17,809 nt of DNA from Planctomycetota bacterium (GTDB lineage Bacteria; Planctomycetota; Planctomycetia; Pirellulales; Pirellulaceae): assembly GCA_026692885.1 (NCBI GenBank), contig JAPLNJ010000218.1, forward strand, positions 1-17,809, given 5' to 3'. Positions within the stretch are counted from its first letter, which is position 1, and every line of letters starts with the position of its first letter. The notes beneath the pieces were generated by a model that saw only the letters and a list, made by a program, of their open reading frames with translations, did no database searches and was not told where the DNA came from. Positions 6,332-13,388 of the stretch are shown here, in pieces. The position numbers and the translations under genes are program-made.

Positions 6332-6523
6332 TCGGGGCGGATTCTCACGCCCAGCCGCTACACCACCAAGCCGCGAGTCAATTTGCCCCGTCCTGTGTTG
6401 CGTGCCGGGACCGCGGGGTAAAATGGGACGTGTCCGGCTGCACCAGTGCAGCGGAGCCGCCGGGCGGGCGCATGAAAAATGGGAGGTCACTTGGCGGCGG
6501 CCGGGTGACGGTGTTCGTTATGT
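6318..6523 (+). repeat. Enlarged attC-like site 7 (about 206 bp)
   Basis: R'' ACCGAAT (6318-6324) is followed by the block AATCGGGTA shared with sites 4 and 8, a weak hairpin (GGGCG...CGCCC), the promoter-like pair and then a second palindrome. In that palindrome AGCCGCC (6454-6461 region) pairs with GGCGGC (6493-6498), and CACC pairs with GGTG further out. R' is GTTATGT (6517-6523), a normal GTT core. The 5' and 3' outer arms do not pair with each other, so the site may be a hybrid of two attC types. Confidence 0.5.
6398..6424 (+). promoter_or_regulatory. Promoter-like TTGCGT / TAAAAT inside site 7
   Basis: TTGCGT (6398-6403), 15 bases, TAAAAT (6419-6424). It is identical in boxes and spacing to the copy at 3635-3661 and points at the cassette 8 gene. 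Confidence 0.3.
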
Positions 6524-6550
6524 GCGTGGATCTTCACGGGGGATCGAGAG

Positions 6551-7183
6551 ATGCGTTCGCTCGCATTGGCGGCTTTCGTGCTCGGAGCGACTCTACCGTC
6601 GTTTGCCAAAGACAAGCTCCCCGGCTTCGACTCGCCGGAAAAGGCATTTCATGCCTATTGCACGGGCGTCGTTTCCGTAGACTTCGACTTGATGCTCTCG
6701 TCGTTGACCTCCGAAGCGAAAGCCTACCACGTCGCCCTGTCTCTCTTCTCTGCCGCGTTTCTCTTCGGCCAAGACCCCGAGATGCAAAAGGTCTTCCGCG
6801 AACATGGCATCGAGCCGTCCTCAGATGATGGTGGTGATGGTCAGACAGAAAAGGCTGACGAAGATTCGCCGGATAGAGCGCTCGTGGAGGCGGTGTCGAA
6901 GATCAAGAACCCAGGCAAACTCATGAAACAGATCGCGGACAGGCACGAGAAACTGGCGAAACTGATGGCGAGCTCAGGCGATGCCCGGCCGGAATCGGCG
7001 CGACCGACCGCGAAAGAACTGCTTTCGTCCGTCACACTGGGCAAAATGGCCATGAAAAGGAACTCGGCCGTAGCGACCGTGACGGTGGCTGCACCCGCAA
7101 AGGACGTTTTCTCTACGATGCCCGAAAAGGTCAAGTTCCGCAAAATCAAGAGCCGGTGGTACTGTCACATCGATCCAAGATAG
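6551..7183 (+). CDS. Cassette 8: exported protein of unknown function
   Basis: A 210-residue product. A signal peptide (MRSLALAAFVLGATLPSFA, cleavage after residue 19) is followed by GFDSPEKAFHAYCTGVVSVD. This is the opening helix pattern seen in many exported planctomycete proteins with small alpha/beta (NTF2-like) domains; the fold is not proven. A charged, low-complexity linker (about residues 93-110, Asp/Gly/Glu-rich) and a Lys-rich helix follow. The end, KVKFRKIKSRWYCHIDPR, looks like a final beta-hairpin. The ATG at 6551 lies 28 bases after R', with a G-rich stretch (6538-6542) upstream. The stop is three bases before the R'' region of site 8. Confidence 0.65.
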   Translation: MRSLALAAFVLGATLPSFAKDKLPGFDSPEKAFHAYCTGVVSVDFDLMLSSLTSEAKAYHVALSLFSAAFLFGQDPEMQKVFREHGIEPSSDDGGDGQTEKADEDSPDRALVEAVSKIKNPGKLMKQIADRHEKLAKLMASSGDARPESARPTAKELLSSVTLGKMAMKRNSAVATVTVAAPAKDVFSTMPEKVKFRKIKSRWYCHIDPR

Positions 7184-7188
7184 CCGGC

Positions 7189-7370
7189 ACACAATCGGGT
7201 AGCCGGGGCGGGTTTCCCCGCCCCAGCCCCGGCGCCCCCGCCGGTCGCCTGTCCCCTGTGTCGTGTGGCGAGACCGCGGGGTAGAATGGAGCCGGATCAG
7301 ATACCGGGGTGCACGCGAGGCGGCGATCGCGTGCGGTCAACGGCGCGGGCCGCGCAACTCGGTCTTTACG
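7189..7370 (+). repeat. Enlarged attC-like site 8 (about 180 bp)
   Basis: GCACACAAT (7187-7195) matches the complement of the cassette start GTTATGTGC in seven of nine bases. The site contains the best hairpin of this family, GGGGCGGG (7205-7212) / CCCGCCCC (7217-7224) with a TTTC loop. It also has a promoter-like pair and the palindrome GCACGCGA...TCGCGTGC near 7312-7335. The block GGGGTGCACGCGAGGCGGCG is shared with site 4. The R' is poorly defined: GGTCTT (7361-7366) is one mismatch from GTTCTT. Confidence 0.45.
7261..7287 (+). promoter_or_regulatory. Promoter-like TCGTGT / TAGAAT inside site 8
   Basis: TCGTGT (7261-7266), 15 bases, TAGAAT (7282-7287). This is the third and most diverged copy of the element, upstream of the cassette 9 gene. 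Confidence 0.25.
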
Positions 7371-7389
7371 TGGTCGGCGGAGAATAGCG

Positions 7390-8310
7390 GTGGCTGCCAG
7401 CTCTGCTCATGACGATTTAGCCACTCGCAGGGCGATTGTCTTGGCCCTCGGTGTCCAATTCCTCTGTGTCGGCTGCGATCGTACGAAGACGTTAACCGCG
7501 GCTGACAGCCTGGATGGTGCCGTGTGTCCCTTCAGCATCTATTGGCCCCCGCGAGATCCGCAGGACAGACTCCCGGCATCGGCCAAGCCGCTGCTCCGCG
7601 GGAGTTTGGCTCTCGACGCGAAGCAGGCGGCACGGGGCGAAGCAGAGGTTCGGCTAGTGGTCACAATTGCGCGTCCGTCGGAGGAGACAGATCGTCAGTT
7701 TTGGAATTCGGAATTGGCCTTCGCCGACATTCCGTGGATGGATGAAGTCCGAGTGTGGGACGCAGACGCGAAGTGGCTTTGGCCCAACCTTCCGTACCTG
7801 TTGCGTCTGCCCGGCCAGGAACGAATTGAACGGTACGGTGGCACCGATCCGGTGAAACACGTGGACAATGATTTCGCTGCCGTGTTGATCCGCAAGTACG
7901 ACGCGCACGGCAAAGCGGAGACGTTCGAGACCAAGGACTCGCCGTTGGTGTCTGCAGAGTGGCACGCGGAAGGGATGTCGAAGACGGACCTGCAAACCGT
8001 CTCGCATGTCGCGAAATCCGATCCGTTCTTGCTGCACCTCGGCGCCGACAGCGGCCCAGCCAGCGGGCAAGTGAAGGTCTGGCTGATCTATGCCGATTTT
8101 CTCGGTGCGCGGCCGCCCCGCACATGGCCCAAGGAACGCGAATGGGCAGGCGGCATTTTGGCCTACTTTGAAATCGAATGGGAGACCTCGCCCGGCCACG
8201 ATTGCCGGGGGATCATCCGGCAGAAGAGGCCCGAGGAGGGAACGAGATTCAAGTGGGCCGAGTGGGCGCCGGAGACGGCCCAGGTCCGCCTGTCGGATTT
8301 CGGGAAGTGA
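7390..8310 (+). CDS. Cassette 9: putative lipoprotein of unknown function
   Basis: A 306-residue product. The N-terminus RRAIVLALGVQFLCVGC has a basic n-region, a hydrophobic core and a cysteine preceded by V-G, resembling a lipoprotein signal with an imperfect lipobox. The mature part is rich in Trp and acidic residues. It contains LRGSLALDAKQAARGEAEVR, which looks like a beta-rich domain, and VKVWLIYADFLGARPPRTWP; no family was recognised. GTG 7390 is chosen because GGAGA (7379-7383) lies six bases upstream; the longer ATG at 7309 would read through the attC palindrome as an Arg-rich stretch. It is the last plus-strand gene before the convergent minus-strand block. Confidence 0.65.
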   Translation: MAASSAHDDLATRRAIVLALGVQFLCVGCDRTKTLTAADSLDGAVCPFSIYWPPRDPQDRLPASAKPLLRGSLALDAKQAARGEAEVRLVVTIARPSEETDRQFWNSELAFADIPWMDEVRVWDADAKWLWPNLPYLLRLPGQERIERYGGTDPVKHVDNDFAAVLIRKYDAHGKAETFETKDSPLVSAEWHAEGMSKTDLQTVSHVAKSDPFLLHLGADSGPASGQVKVWLIYADFLGARPPRTWPKEREWAGGILAYFEIEWETSPGHDCRGIIRQKRPEEGTRFKWAEWAPETAQVRLSDFGK

Positions 8311-8320
8311 GCGACTTTCT

Positions 8321-8427
8321 CGAAGAACTAACGTCCGTCGAAGTTTGGGGCATACGGCCATTCGCCCACGTTTTCAAACAGGTGTTGCTTGTCCGGTTGT
8401 GTGCCCCGTTCGCCTACTTGGTTTTGT
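8321..8427 (+). repeat. Possible terminal attC-like site 9
   Basis: CGAAGAAC (8321-8328) is a candidate R''. CGAA-GTTT-GGGGCA (8339-8352) pairs with TGCCCC-G-TTCG (8402-8412), and GTTTTGT (8421-8427) could be R'. Length (107 bp) and position fit, but the arms next to the cores do not pair, and the 3' half overlaps the end of the minus-strand gene that stops at 8374. Confidence 0.25.
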
Positions 8428-8923
8428 CGTAACCATCGAGGCAAGGACTACGGCTAGGACACAGATCCCGACGATAAGGGCATCGAGAACTACAACTCCG
8501 ACTCGATATCGAATCGGTACAACGACGGCATTCTTTGGTACCACGTAAATTGAGCAGTTTCGGCCGTGAGTGACGGGGGTCGCCCACCCGGCAAAGAACA
8601 CAACACGCCCTGCAAGGCGCACTGACACCAATGGTTGTTCGTCGCCTCTGTTCCAAGGCACGGCTATGGCATCATATACGTGAAGATCAACTGCTTGCGT
8701 CCTTCCGTTCGTGTCCAGGTAATCTCGCAAGCAGGCGTGAAAGCCATCTTGTGTGGCGTCTGATTCGTTTCGTATGCGACGAGTGGTGAACCGTCCGCCG
8801 TCTCGACCGATACTGCAGTAGTATCGCGATGGTGGCGATCGCCACGAGAATCGTGGCAATGGAGAAACGTGGCGGAATGAGCCGCGCCCGTACTAACGCT
8901 ACTATTTCCAAAACAACAGCCAT
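8374..8923 (-). pseudogene. Small two-helix membrane protein, frameshifted
   Basis: Two minus-strand frames join into one product of about 180 residues. The first (from ATG 8923) gives a cytoplasmic stub and a helix, PRFSIATILVAIATIAILLQ, a typical planctomycete N-terminal anchor, and then degenerates into Arg/His-rich sequence. The second frame continues with a soluble domain (RNESDATQDGFHACLRDYLD, VDLHVYDAIAVPWNRGD, LVSVRLAGRVVFFAGW) and a last helix, VGVVVLDALIVGICVLAVVL. The frames must cross between about 8780 and 8815. Function unknown. The start is 27 bases after the WD40 gene stop, so it is probably the last gene of the same transcript. A sequencing error cannot be excluded. Confidence 0.55.
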
Positions 8924-8950
8924 TTCAGCACCGCCGGTCCGCGATTCGCT

Positions 8951-11176
8951 TCAGGGCAGGGTCGGTAGGCGCGCGATGGTCAGTGTTTGTCCGGCGGCGC
9001 TGGGAATGACCGCCAGCAAGCTGGCATCCGGCGTAACGGCCAACGCCTTGATGTACTGGGCATCGCCCGCAGCGACGTGGACCACGGGTTCGCCGTTGGC
9101 CAAGCTCCAGAGCGTTGCCGTGCCGCGCCCACCGGAGATGAGTCCTCGCCCGTGAGGCAAGAACTCCAGGGACCATTGGAGGTCGCGCTCGGCAGTCAGC
9201 GTCGTGAGCAAGTGGGCGGTCGATGTGTCCCAGATGCGGATGTTGGTCCCTTGGCAAATGGCCAACTGCTTGCCGTCCCGTGAGAACGCTGCCACCTGGC
9301 CTGAGCCGCGGCCGAGTTCCTGATCGCGGACAACACTTGCCTCCCGCAGGTTGACTTGCACCAGACGGCGCCCGTCGGTGGCCCAGGCCTGATCGCCCTG
9401 GCCAGAGAGACAAATGCTCAGCACCGCCCGCTGGAAGACCGGCAATCGCTGTAAATTGGGCGTCGCAGGCTCGCCGTCGTGCCAGGCCAATTCGCCCGCG
9501 GCGCTGCCGCTGATGACCAGTGAAGTCTGCGCACCGGTTGCCAGGCTGGTCACGGGGCGTGCGTGGGCCGGCAAGGATGCAATTGCCTGCAAATGCCCGG
9601 CCTCGTCCACATCCCAGACCTGGATTACGCCGCGGTGTCCGCCGGCAATCAGGCGGTGACCATCGTTAGTGAAAGCCAGGCCCTGGATCTGCCCCAGGTC
9701 ATTGCGGCGAGACTCGGAATGCAGCGATTGCCCTGTGGTCGCATCCAAGACGACCACGCTGGCATCCAACTTGCCCGCCGCCAGATAACGCCCATTGGCT
9801 GCAAAGGCCAGGGACTGCACCGTCCAGCCCATGTTGGGAACTTGTTTGACGATTTCAGCCAGGCGCCCGGTCTTGGCCGGAGTCGCTACGGACTCCGGAT
9901 GTTCGCCTGCCGGTGGAGGGAAGCTCGGACGTGGCAAATCAACGTGGCTTCGCGGCGCGACCGAGGCCGGAGGGTCGCGCGACTCGACACCGGGCGACTC
10001 GCCGGAGTCGAGAGCGTCCGGCTCAGCACGCCCCGTGGCCGACATGCCCGGAACTGCGGGCTCGCCGCAGGGAACCTCGCCGTCGGCGTCGGGCACGGAA
10101 AAGAACGCCAGCAGTTCGCGCCGTTCGCCACGGGTGTAGTTTGGGGACTCGGCCGCATTGCCAGCGGCGGGGCCTACGAGGATTGCCCCATACAACGCGA
10201 CACCGCGCAGGCCGACTGCCAGACGGTCTTCCGGCTGTAAGGTTCCTTGCACGGTTCCTTGGGCTAGTTCCCAGGCCCTGCTTTCCAGCTCCCGTTTGGC
10301 TTCTTGCGCGAAACCACGGTAGGAGGGCACATGGACCAGGAACAGACAGCGGCCGGTGTGTAACTCGCAGTAGACCACGAACCGGCCCTCTGTTAAGGAA
10401 AAGACGCGGTCGCGGTCTGGCGTGAAATCCTCGGCACGCATGGCCTGCAGTGCCTGAGCGTACTTTTGGGCAAGTTCGGTTGCTGCCGGAGAGTTGCCCG
10501 TAGCGGCGCCGTTGGTGCCGGGCGTCAGGACTCGCATCTCGGCGGACTGCAGTTGGTGCTCGGCGGAAGCACGCGCGGGCGACTGCGGCCCGGCAGCGTG
10601 CTCCCGCGTTTGTCTCCAGCCGCTGACGAACGGGGGCGCCACCAGCGTCCAGACGGCTATTGAGGCGACCAGGAACACGTAGCCGCACACGCATCCGGTC
10701 AGGGCGTAGCCTCGTCCTGCCAAGCGACCTGCGGAACGCCGGATGCTCGCGAGCGCGAGATGCCCCGTGGCGATTGCCGCCGGCGAGGTGAGCAGTGAAA
10801 CTCCGCAAACGCATAAACCAAAGAACGACAGGATGCCCAGGACCAAGCTGCTGATCGCCAGCGCGGAAGTCTTCTGCATCGGAGATGACTGCCACGTTGT
10901 CGCCGACTGGCCAATCGCGGTTCCGTCGACCAGTGTGGCCGTCACGACTTCTTCGTTTGGCGGACCTGCCAACACAGCGGGCACGAAACGGGAAAAGCAA
11001 CCCTGGCATTCGACCTGTTCTCCGACCCGGCCCAATGGCAGGACGGGAATGAAGTACAGGGTAAACCAGCGTCTGTGAAGCAAATGGTAATACCCTTGCG
11101 AGGTGCGGCATCGCGGACAGACAAATACCCCGCTGGCTACAATCGAGGCAGTCGTCTTGTGGCCGAAGATGATCAT
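8951..11176 (-). CDS. Membrane protein: zinc ribbon + DUF4190-like helices + C-terminal WD40 repeats
   Basis: A 741-residue multidomain protein. Residues 1-60 form a zinc ribbon with CPRC (20-23) and CQGC (57-60) around RRWFTLYFIPVLPLGRVGEQ, a pattern known from small bacterial zinc-ribbon proteins. Residues about 99-182 match the DUF4190 type: two hydrophobic helices around GHLALASIRRSAGRLAGRG. A linker and a domain of unknown type (about 215-360) follow, then a Pro/Ser/Glu-rich stretch, and from about 440 to the end repeated WD40-like blades (LAFAANGRYLAAGKLDASVV, GVIQVWDVD, AAFSRDGKQLAICQGTNIRI, TATLWSLANGEPV). It is probably a membrane-anchored beta-propeller sensor or scaffold. The start at ATG 11176 lies 45 bases after the truncated LRR ORF, with only a weak Shine-Dalgarno site. 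Confidence 0.8.
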   Translation of the reverse strand: MIIFGHKTTASIVASGVFVCPRCRTSQGYYHLLHRRWFTLYFIPVLPLGRVGEQVECQGCFSRFVPAVLAGPPNEEVVTATLVDGTAIGQSATTWQSSPMQKTSALAISSLVLGILSFFGLCVCGVSLLTSPAAIATGHLALASIRRSAGRLAGRGYALTGCVCGYVFLVASIAVWTLVAPPFVSGWRQTREHAAGPQSPARASAEHQLQSAEMRVLTPGTNGAATGNSPAATELAQKYAQALQAMRAEDFTPDRDRVFSLTEGRFVVYCELHTGRCLFLVHVPSYRGFAQEAKRELESRAWELAQGTVQGTLQPEDRLAVGLRGVALYGAILVGPAAGNAAESPNYTRGERRELLAFFSVPDADGEVPCGEPAVPGMSATGRAEPDALDSGESPGVESRDPPASVAPRSHVDLPRPSFPPPAGEHPESVATPAKTGRLAEIVKQVPNMGWTVQSLAFAANGRYLAAGKLDASVVVLDATTGQSLHSESRRNDLGQIQGLAFTNDGHRLIAGGHRGVIQVWDVDEAGHLQAIASLPAHARPVTSLATGAQTSLVISGSAAGELAWHDGEPATPNLQRLPVFQRAVLSICLSGQGDQAWATDGRRLVQVNLREASVVRDQELGRGSGQVAAFSRDGKQLAICQGTNIRIWDTSTAHLLTTLTAERDLQWSLEFLPHGRGLISGGRGTATLWSLANGEPVVHVAAGDAQYIKALAVTPDASLLAVIPSAAGQTLTIARLPTLP

Positions 11177-11221
11177 GGCTCGACTCGATCAGGGTTGCGG
11201 AATGCGTCCGCTTCCGCAGGA

Positions 11222-11401
11222 TTAACGATCTTGCCTGCCAGCGGGCGGCCGCCGCATTGTACTGCCCAGCACCGCACGGTGACACTGCGGGAATTGGGAC
11301 CGCCGACGCATTGCGTCGAGATCGGCGGAAACGACGTGCCGCAGGCTGAACTGCAGCCAGCGGCGACGGCGGTGCGGCCATGCAGGCGGTTTGGTGGTCA
11401 C
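11222..11401 (-). pseudogene. Truncated seventh LRR paralogue (N-terminal fragment)
   Basis: From GTG 11401 the minus strand encodes MTTKPPAWPH then RRRRWLQFSLR, the same opening as the six LRR genes upstream. The frame then reads unrelated Arg-rich sequence to TAA at 11224-11222, 59 residues in all. The membrane helix and every leucine-rich repeat are missing. The start overlaps the stop of the preceding LRR gene in GTGA, so the coupling junction survived the truncation. It is best read as the remnant of a duplicate whose 3' part was lost. Confidence 0.6.
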
Positions 11402-12603
11402 GGAAGTCGGGCCTCGCCAGTGTCAGGAAACATCGCGAGCGGTTTCCAGGTGATACCTCTCGGGTCGAGTACCTCAAGGTTAGGCAATAGCTTCCGAAGC
11501 CGCATGACCCCATCGTCGCTGACACTGGTGTCTTCCAGCCACAGTTGCCTCAAGCTCATCAGGTCAGCGAGGTGAACCAATCCACCGTCAGTGACCTTAG
11601 TGCCCGCGAGGTCCAGCTCCTGTAGCTTGGTCAAGGTTCGAAGGTCCTCCAGCCCCGCGTCAGTGACCAACGTGTTGCTAACGTCCAGGTGTTCAAGTTC
11701 CGCGAACTCCCGGAGGTGAACCAGACCCGCATCGGTGACCTGTGTATTGCTGATGGCCAAGGACTTGAGCATCGTAAGTGTATTCAGGTGAATCAGTCCA
11801 GCATCGGTTACTCCGGTGCTGCAAAGGTCCAACTGTCGCAGCCGCGTCAAGGCCCGAATGTGAAGGAGTCCAGCGTCAGTAATCCGCGTGGTCCAGGGAA
11901 ACCACTTCTTACGCCGCGTCAACCGTTCCTGCTGTATCTGACCCCGGTGGCGGTAGTGAGGAGGGACAATCAGATCGTTGCCGAGAACCAAGACCTGGAG
12001 CCGAGTCCGGTCTTTCAATTGAACAAGTCCTGCATCCGTCACCTGAGTGTTGGCCAGAATCAGCCTTTCCAGGTTGACCAGCGGCTTCAAGTGCATGAGT
12101 CCCGCGTCGCTGACCGACGTGAGTCCGAGGTTCAAGCATTCAAGAGATCTCAGGCCTGTGAGATGGCGGAGGCCGTTGTCGGTGATGTGGGTGCCTGCAA
12201 GGCCAACGAATCGCAAGTCAGGGAGCCGAGCCAGCGGCACAAGGCTGCCATCGACACATCCAGGATTTTGACCGATTGGCCCCCACGCATGGAAGCCGTC
12301 CTTGAGGGTGAAAGTCAAGCCAGTGACGTCATCGAACAAGTTGTCTCTTGCCCAGCGAGGCACCAAGTCTTCAGGGATCAAGGCCCGCCATTTCGGCGGT
12401 ACTTCTGAGGGGTAATCCTGACGGACAGCGCCAATTCCCGAAAGTGCCTGAAGTGCCCCGTCCTGTTCCTTCGCCGCTTTGACCTTTGTGCCGAGCCAGC
12501 CGAAGCCGCAACCGAGCACCACCGTCAGTGCCAACATCGTCCGGAGGCTGAACTGCAGCCAGCGGCGTCGAGGCTTCGGGGGGATGGTCGGTGCGGTGGT
12601 CAT
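11398..12603 (-). CDS. Membrane-anchored LRR protein F (last intact paralogue)
   Basis: A 401-residue protein. KPRRRWLQFSLR is followed by one membrane helix (MLALTVVLGCGFGWLGTKVK), then a juxtamembrane domain with LVPRWARDNLFDDVTGL, then about eight leucine-rich repeats of the 24-residue (V/I)TDAGL type. Unlike its paralogues it has an extra stretch of about 30 basic residues (around IVPPHYRHRGQIQQERL) inside the third unit, and a different C-terminal cap (LEVLDPRGITWKPLAMFP) instead of the AELQKALP cap. ATG 12603 overlaps the preceding stop in ATGA; the longer start at 12714 would run into the neighbour's coding sequence. The repeats are predicted to lie outside the cytoplasm; ligand unknown. 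Confidence 0.8.
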   Translation of the reverse strand: MTTAPTIPPKPRRRWLQFSLRTMLALTVVLGCGFGWLGTKVKAAKEQDGALQALSGIGAVRQDYPSEVPPKWRALIPEDLVPRWARDNLFDDVTGLTFTLKDGFHAWGPIGQNPGCVDGSLVPLARLPDLRFVGLAGTHITDNGLRHLTGLRSLECLNLGLTSVSDAGLMHLKPLVNLERLILANTQVTDAGLVQLKDRTRLQVLVLGNDLIVPPHYRHRGQIQQERLTRRKKWFPWTTRITDAGLLHIRALTRLRQLDLCSTGVTDAGLIHLNTLTMLKSLAISNTQVTDAGLVHLREFAELEHLDVSNTLVTDAGLEDLRTLTKLQELDLAGTKVTDGGLVHLADLMSLRQLWLEDTSVSDDGVMRLRKLLPNLEVLDPRGITWKPLAMFPDTGEARLP

Positions 12604-13388
12604 CGGATGATCTGGCACCTCGGCAATGCCTTCTGGAGTTCGGCTACGCCAGCGTCGGTGACCTGGGTGCCCCTCAGGTCGATAAGTTCGAGTCTGACCA
12701 ACCCTTTCAGACACACCAACCCGGCGTCGGTGACCTTGGTGCCGATAAGTTCCAACTCTTGAAGTTCGGCCAACCCACTCAAGTGTTCAAGGCCAGCGTC
12801 AGTCACCTGAGTACCGTACAGGCTCAGGAAGTCTAGGCGTGTGAAACCGCGAAGGTGTTCGAGACCTGCATCTGTGATCCGGGTGTTCGAGAGCGATAAC
12901 TTCCGCAGTTGATGGAGGTCCTTGAGTTGTTCCAGGCCACCGTCTGAGACTGGCGTGGAAAACAATAGCAGCGTTTCGAGCTTTTCCAAACCCTTGAGGT
13001 GTCCCAAGCCGACATCAGCGATCTTGGTGTCCATAAGGGACAGTTCCTTGAGTTGGGTCAACACTTTGAGGCGTGCGAGTCCGGCGTCCGTGACTTGGGT
13101 GCTAATTAGTTCGACCCCGACTACGTTGAGAGACAAGTCTTCCCCGAACAACTTCCCGACCCAAACCGCCGCCTTTGGAATCATGCCCTCGGATTTGGCC
13201 TCGTATGAGACGGACCCGCCAAGCACTAGGATCGCCTCCACCGCCTCCCGCTGTTTCCTTGCCAAGTTCAGCTTCCATGACAGCCACCCGCACGGCCCGC
13301 TGATCAGTAACACGATCACCATCAGCCCCCGCAGGCTGAACTGCAGCCAGCGGCGGTGACGCTTGGGGGTGGTGGGCTCGTTGGTCAT
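12600..13388 (-). CDS. Membrane-anchored LRR protein E
   Basis: A 262-residue protein, the shortest intact paralogue. It has RHRRWLQFSLRGLMVIVLLI with one helix, the juxtamembrane motif AVWVGKLFGEDLSLNVVGVE, six 24-residue repeats from about residue 99 and the common cap VTDAGVAELQKALPRC. ATG 13388 overlaps the upstream stop (TGA 13387-13385) as ATGA, which suggests translational coupling; five extra upstream codons are possible but would remove the exact overlap. The repeat pattern V-T-D-A-G-L-x2-L-x2-L-x2-L-x2-L-x-L is the ribonuclease-inhibitor-like bacterial LRR form, normally used for protein binding. Confidence 0.82.
   Translation of the reverse strand: MTNEPTTPKRHRRWLQFSLRGLMVIVLLISGPCGWLSWKLNLARKQREAVEAILVLGGSVSYEAKSEGMIPKAAVWVGKLFGEDLSLNVVGVELISTQVTDAGLARLKVLTQLKELSLMDTKIADVGLGHLKGLEKLETLLLFSTPVSDGGLEQLKDLHQLRKLSLSNTRITDAGLEHLRGFTRLDFLSLYGTQVTDAGLEHLSGLAELQELELIGTKVTDAGLVCLKGLVRLELIDLRGTQVTDAGVAELQKALPRCQIIR

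Larger units (their letters stand above)
1016..8428 (+). mobile_element. Integron-like gene-cassette array, nine cassettes, no integrase in view
   Basis: Nine plus-strand ORFs are separated by imperfect palindromes. Approximate cassette limits (cut after the G of GTT) are 1017-1645, 1646-2136, 2137-2960, 2961-3755, 3756-5019, 5020-5939, 5940-6517, 6518-7361 and 7362 to about 8421. For the first eight, the bases after the opening GTT core are the reverse complement of those before the closing AAC/AAT core, and they differ between cassettes: CGGCG, ACTG, CTGCTC, CTGGCC, CGGC, ACGTGC (one mismatch), CGGTG, ATGTGC (one mismatch). ORFs begin shortly after R' and end near or inside R'', as in known cassettes. 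No tyrosine recombinase (IntI) gene is present in the window. Confidence 0.7.

Noticed and set aside
6073..6828. 251-residue plus-strand ORF running across attC-like site 7
   Set aside because: Reads through the palindromes and overlaps two better-supported genes in another frame.
1561..7370. Intergenic palindromes considered as REP/MITE elements or simple terminators
   Set aside because: Would not explain end pairing within each cassette, GTT/AAC cores, constant 88-92 bp length in five sites, or compensatory helices. MITE origin remains possible for the extra block in sites 4, 7 and 8.
10023..11525. 500-residue minus-strand ORF in another frame of the WD40 gene
   Set aside because: Arg-rich shadow made by high GC; the 741-residue frame has recognisable domains.
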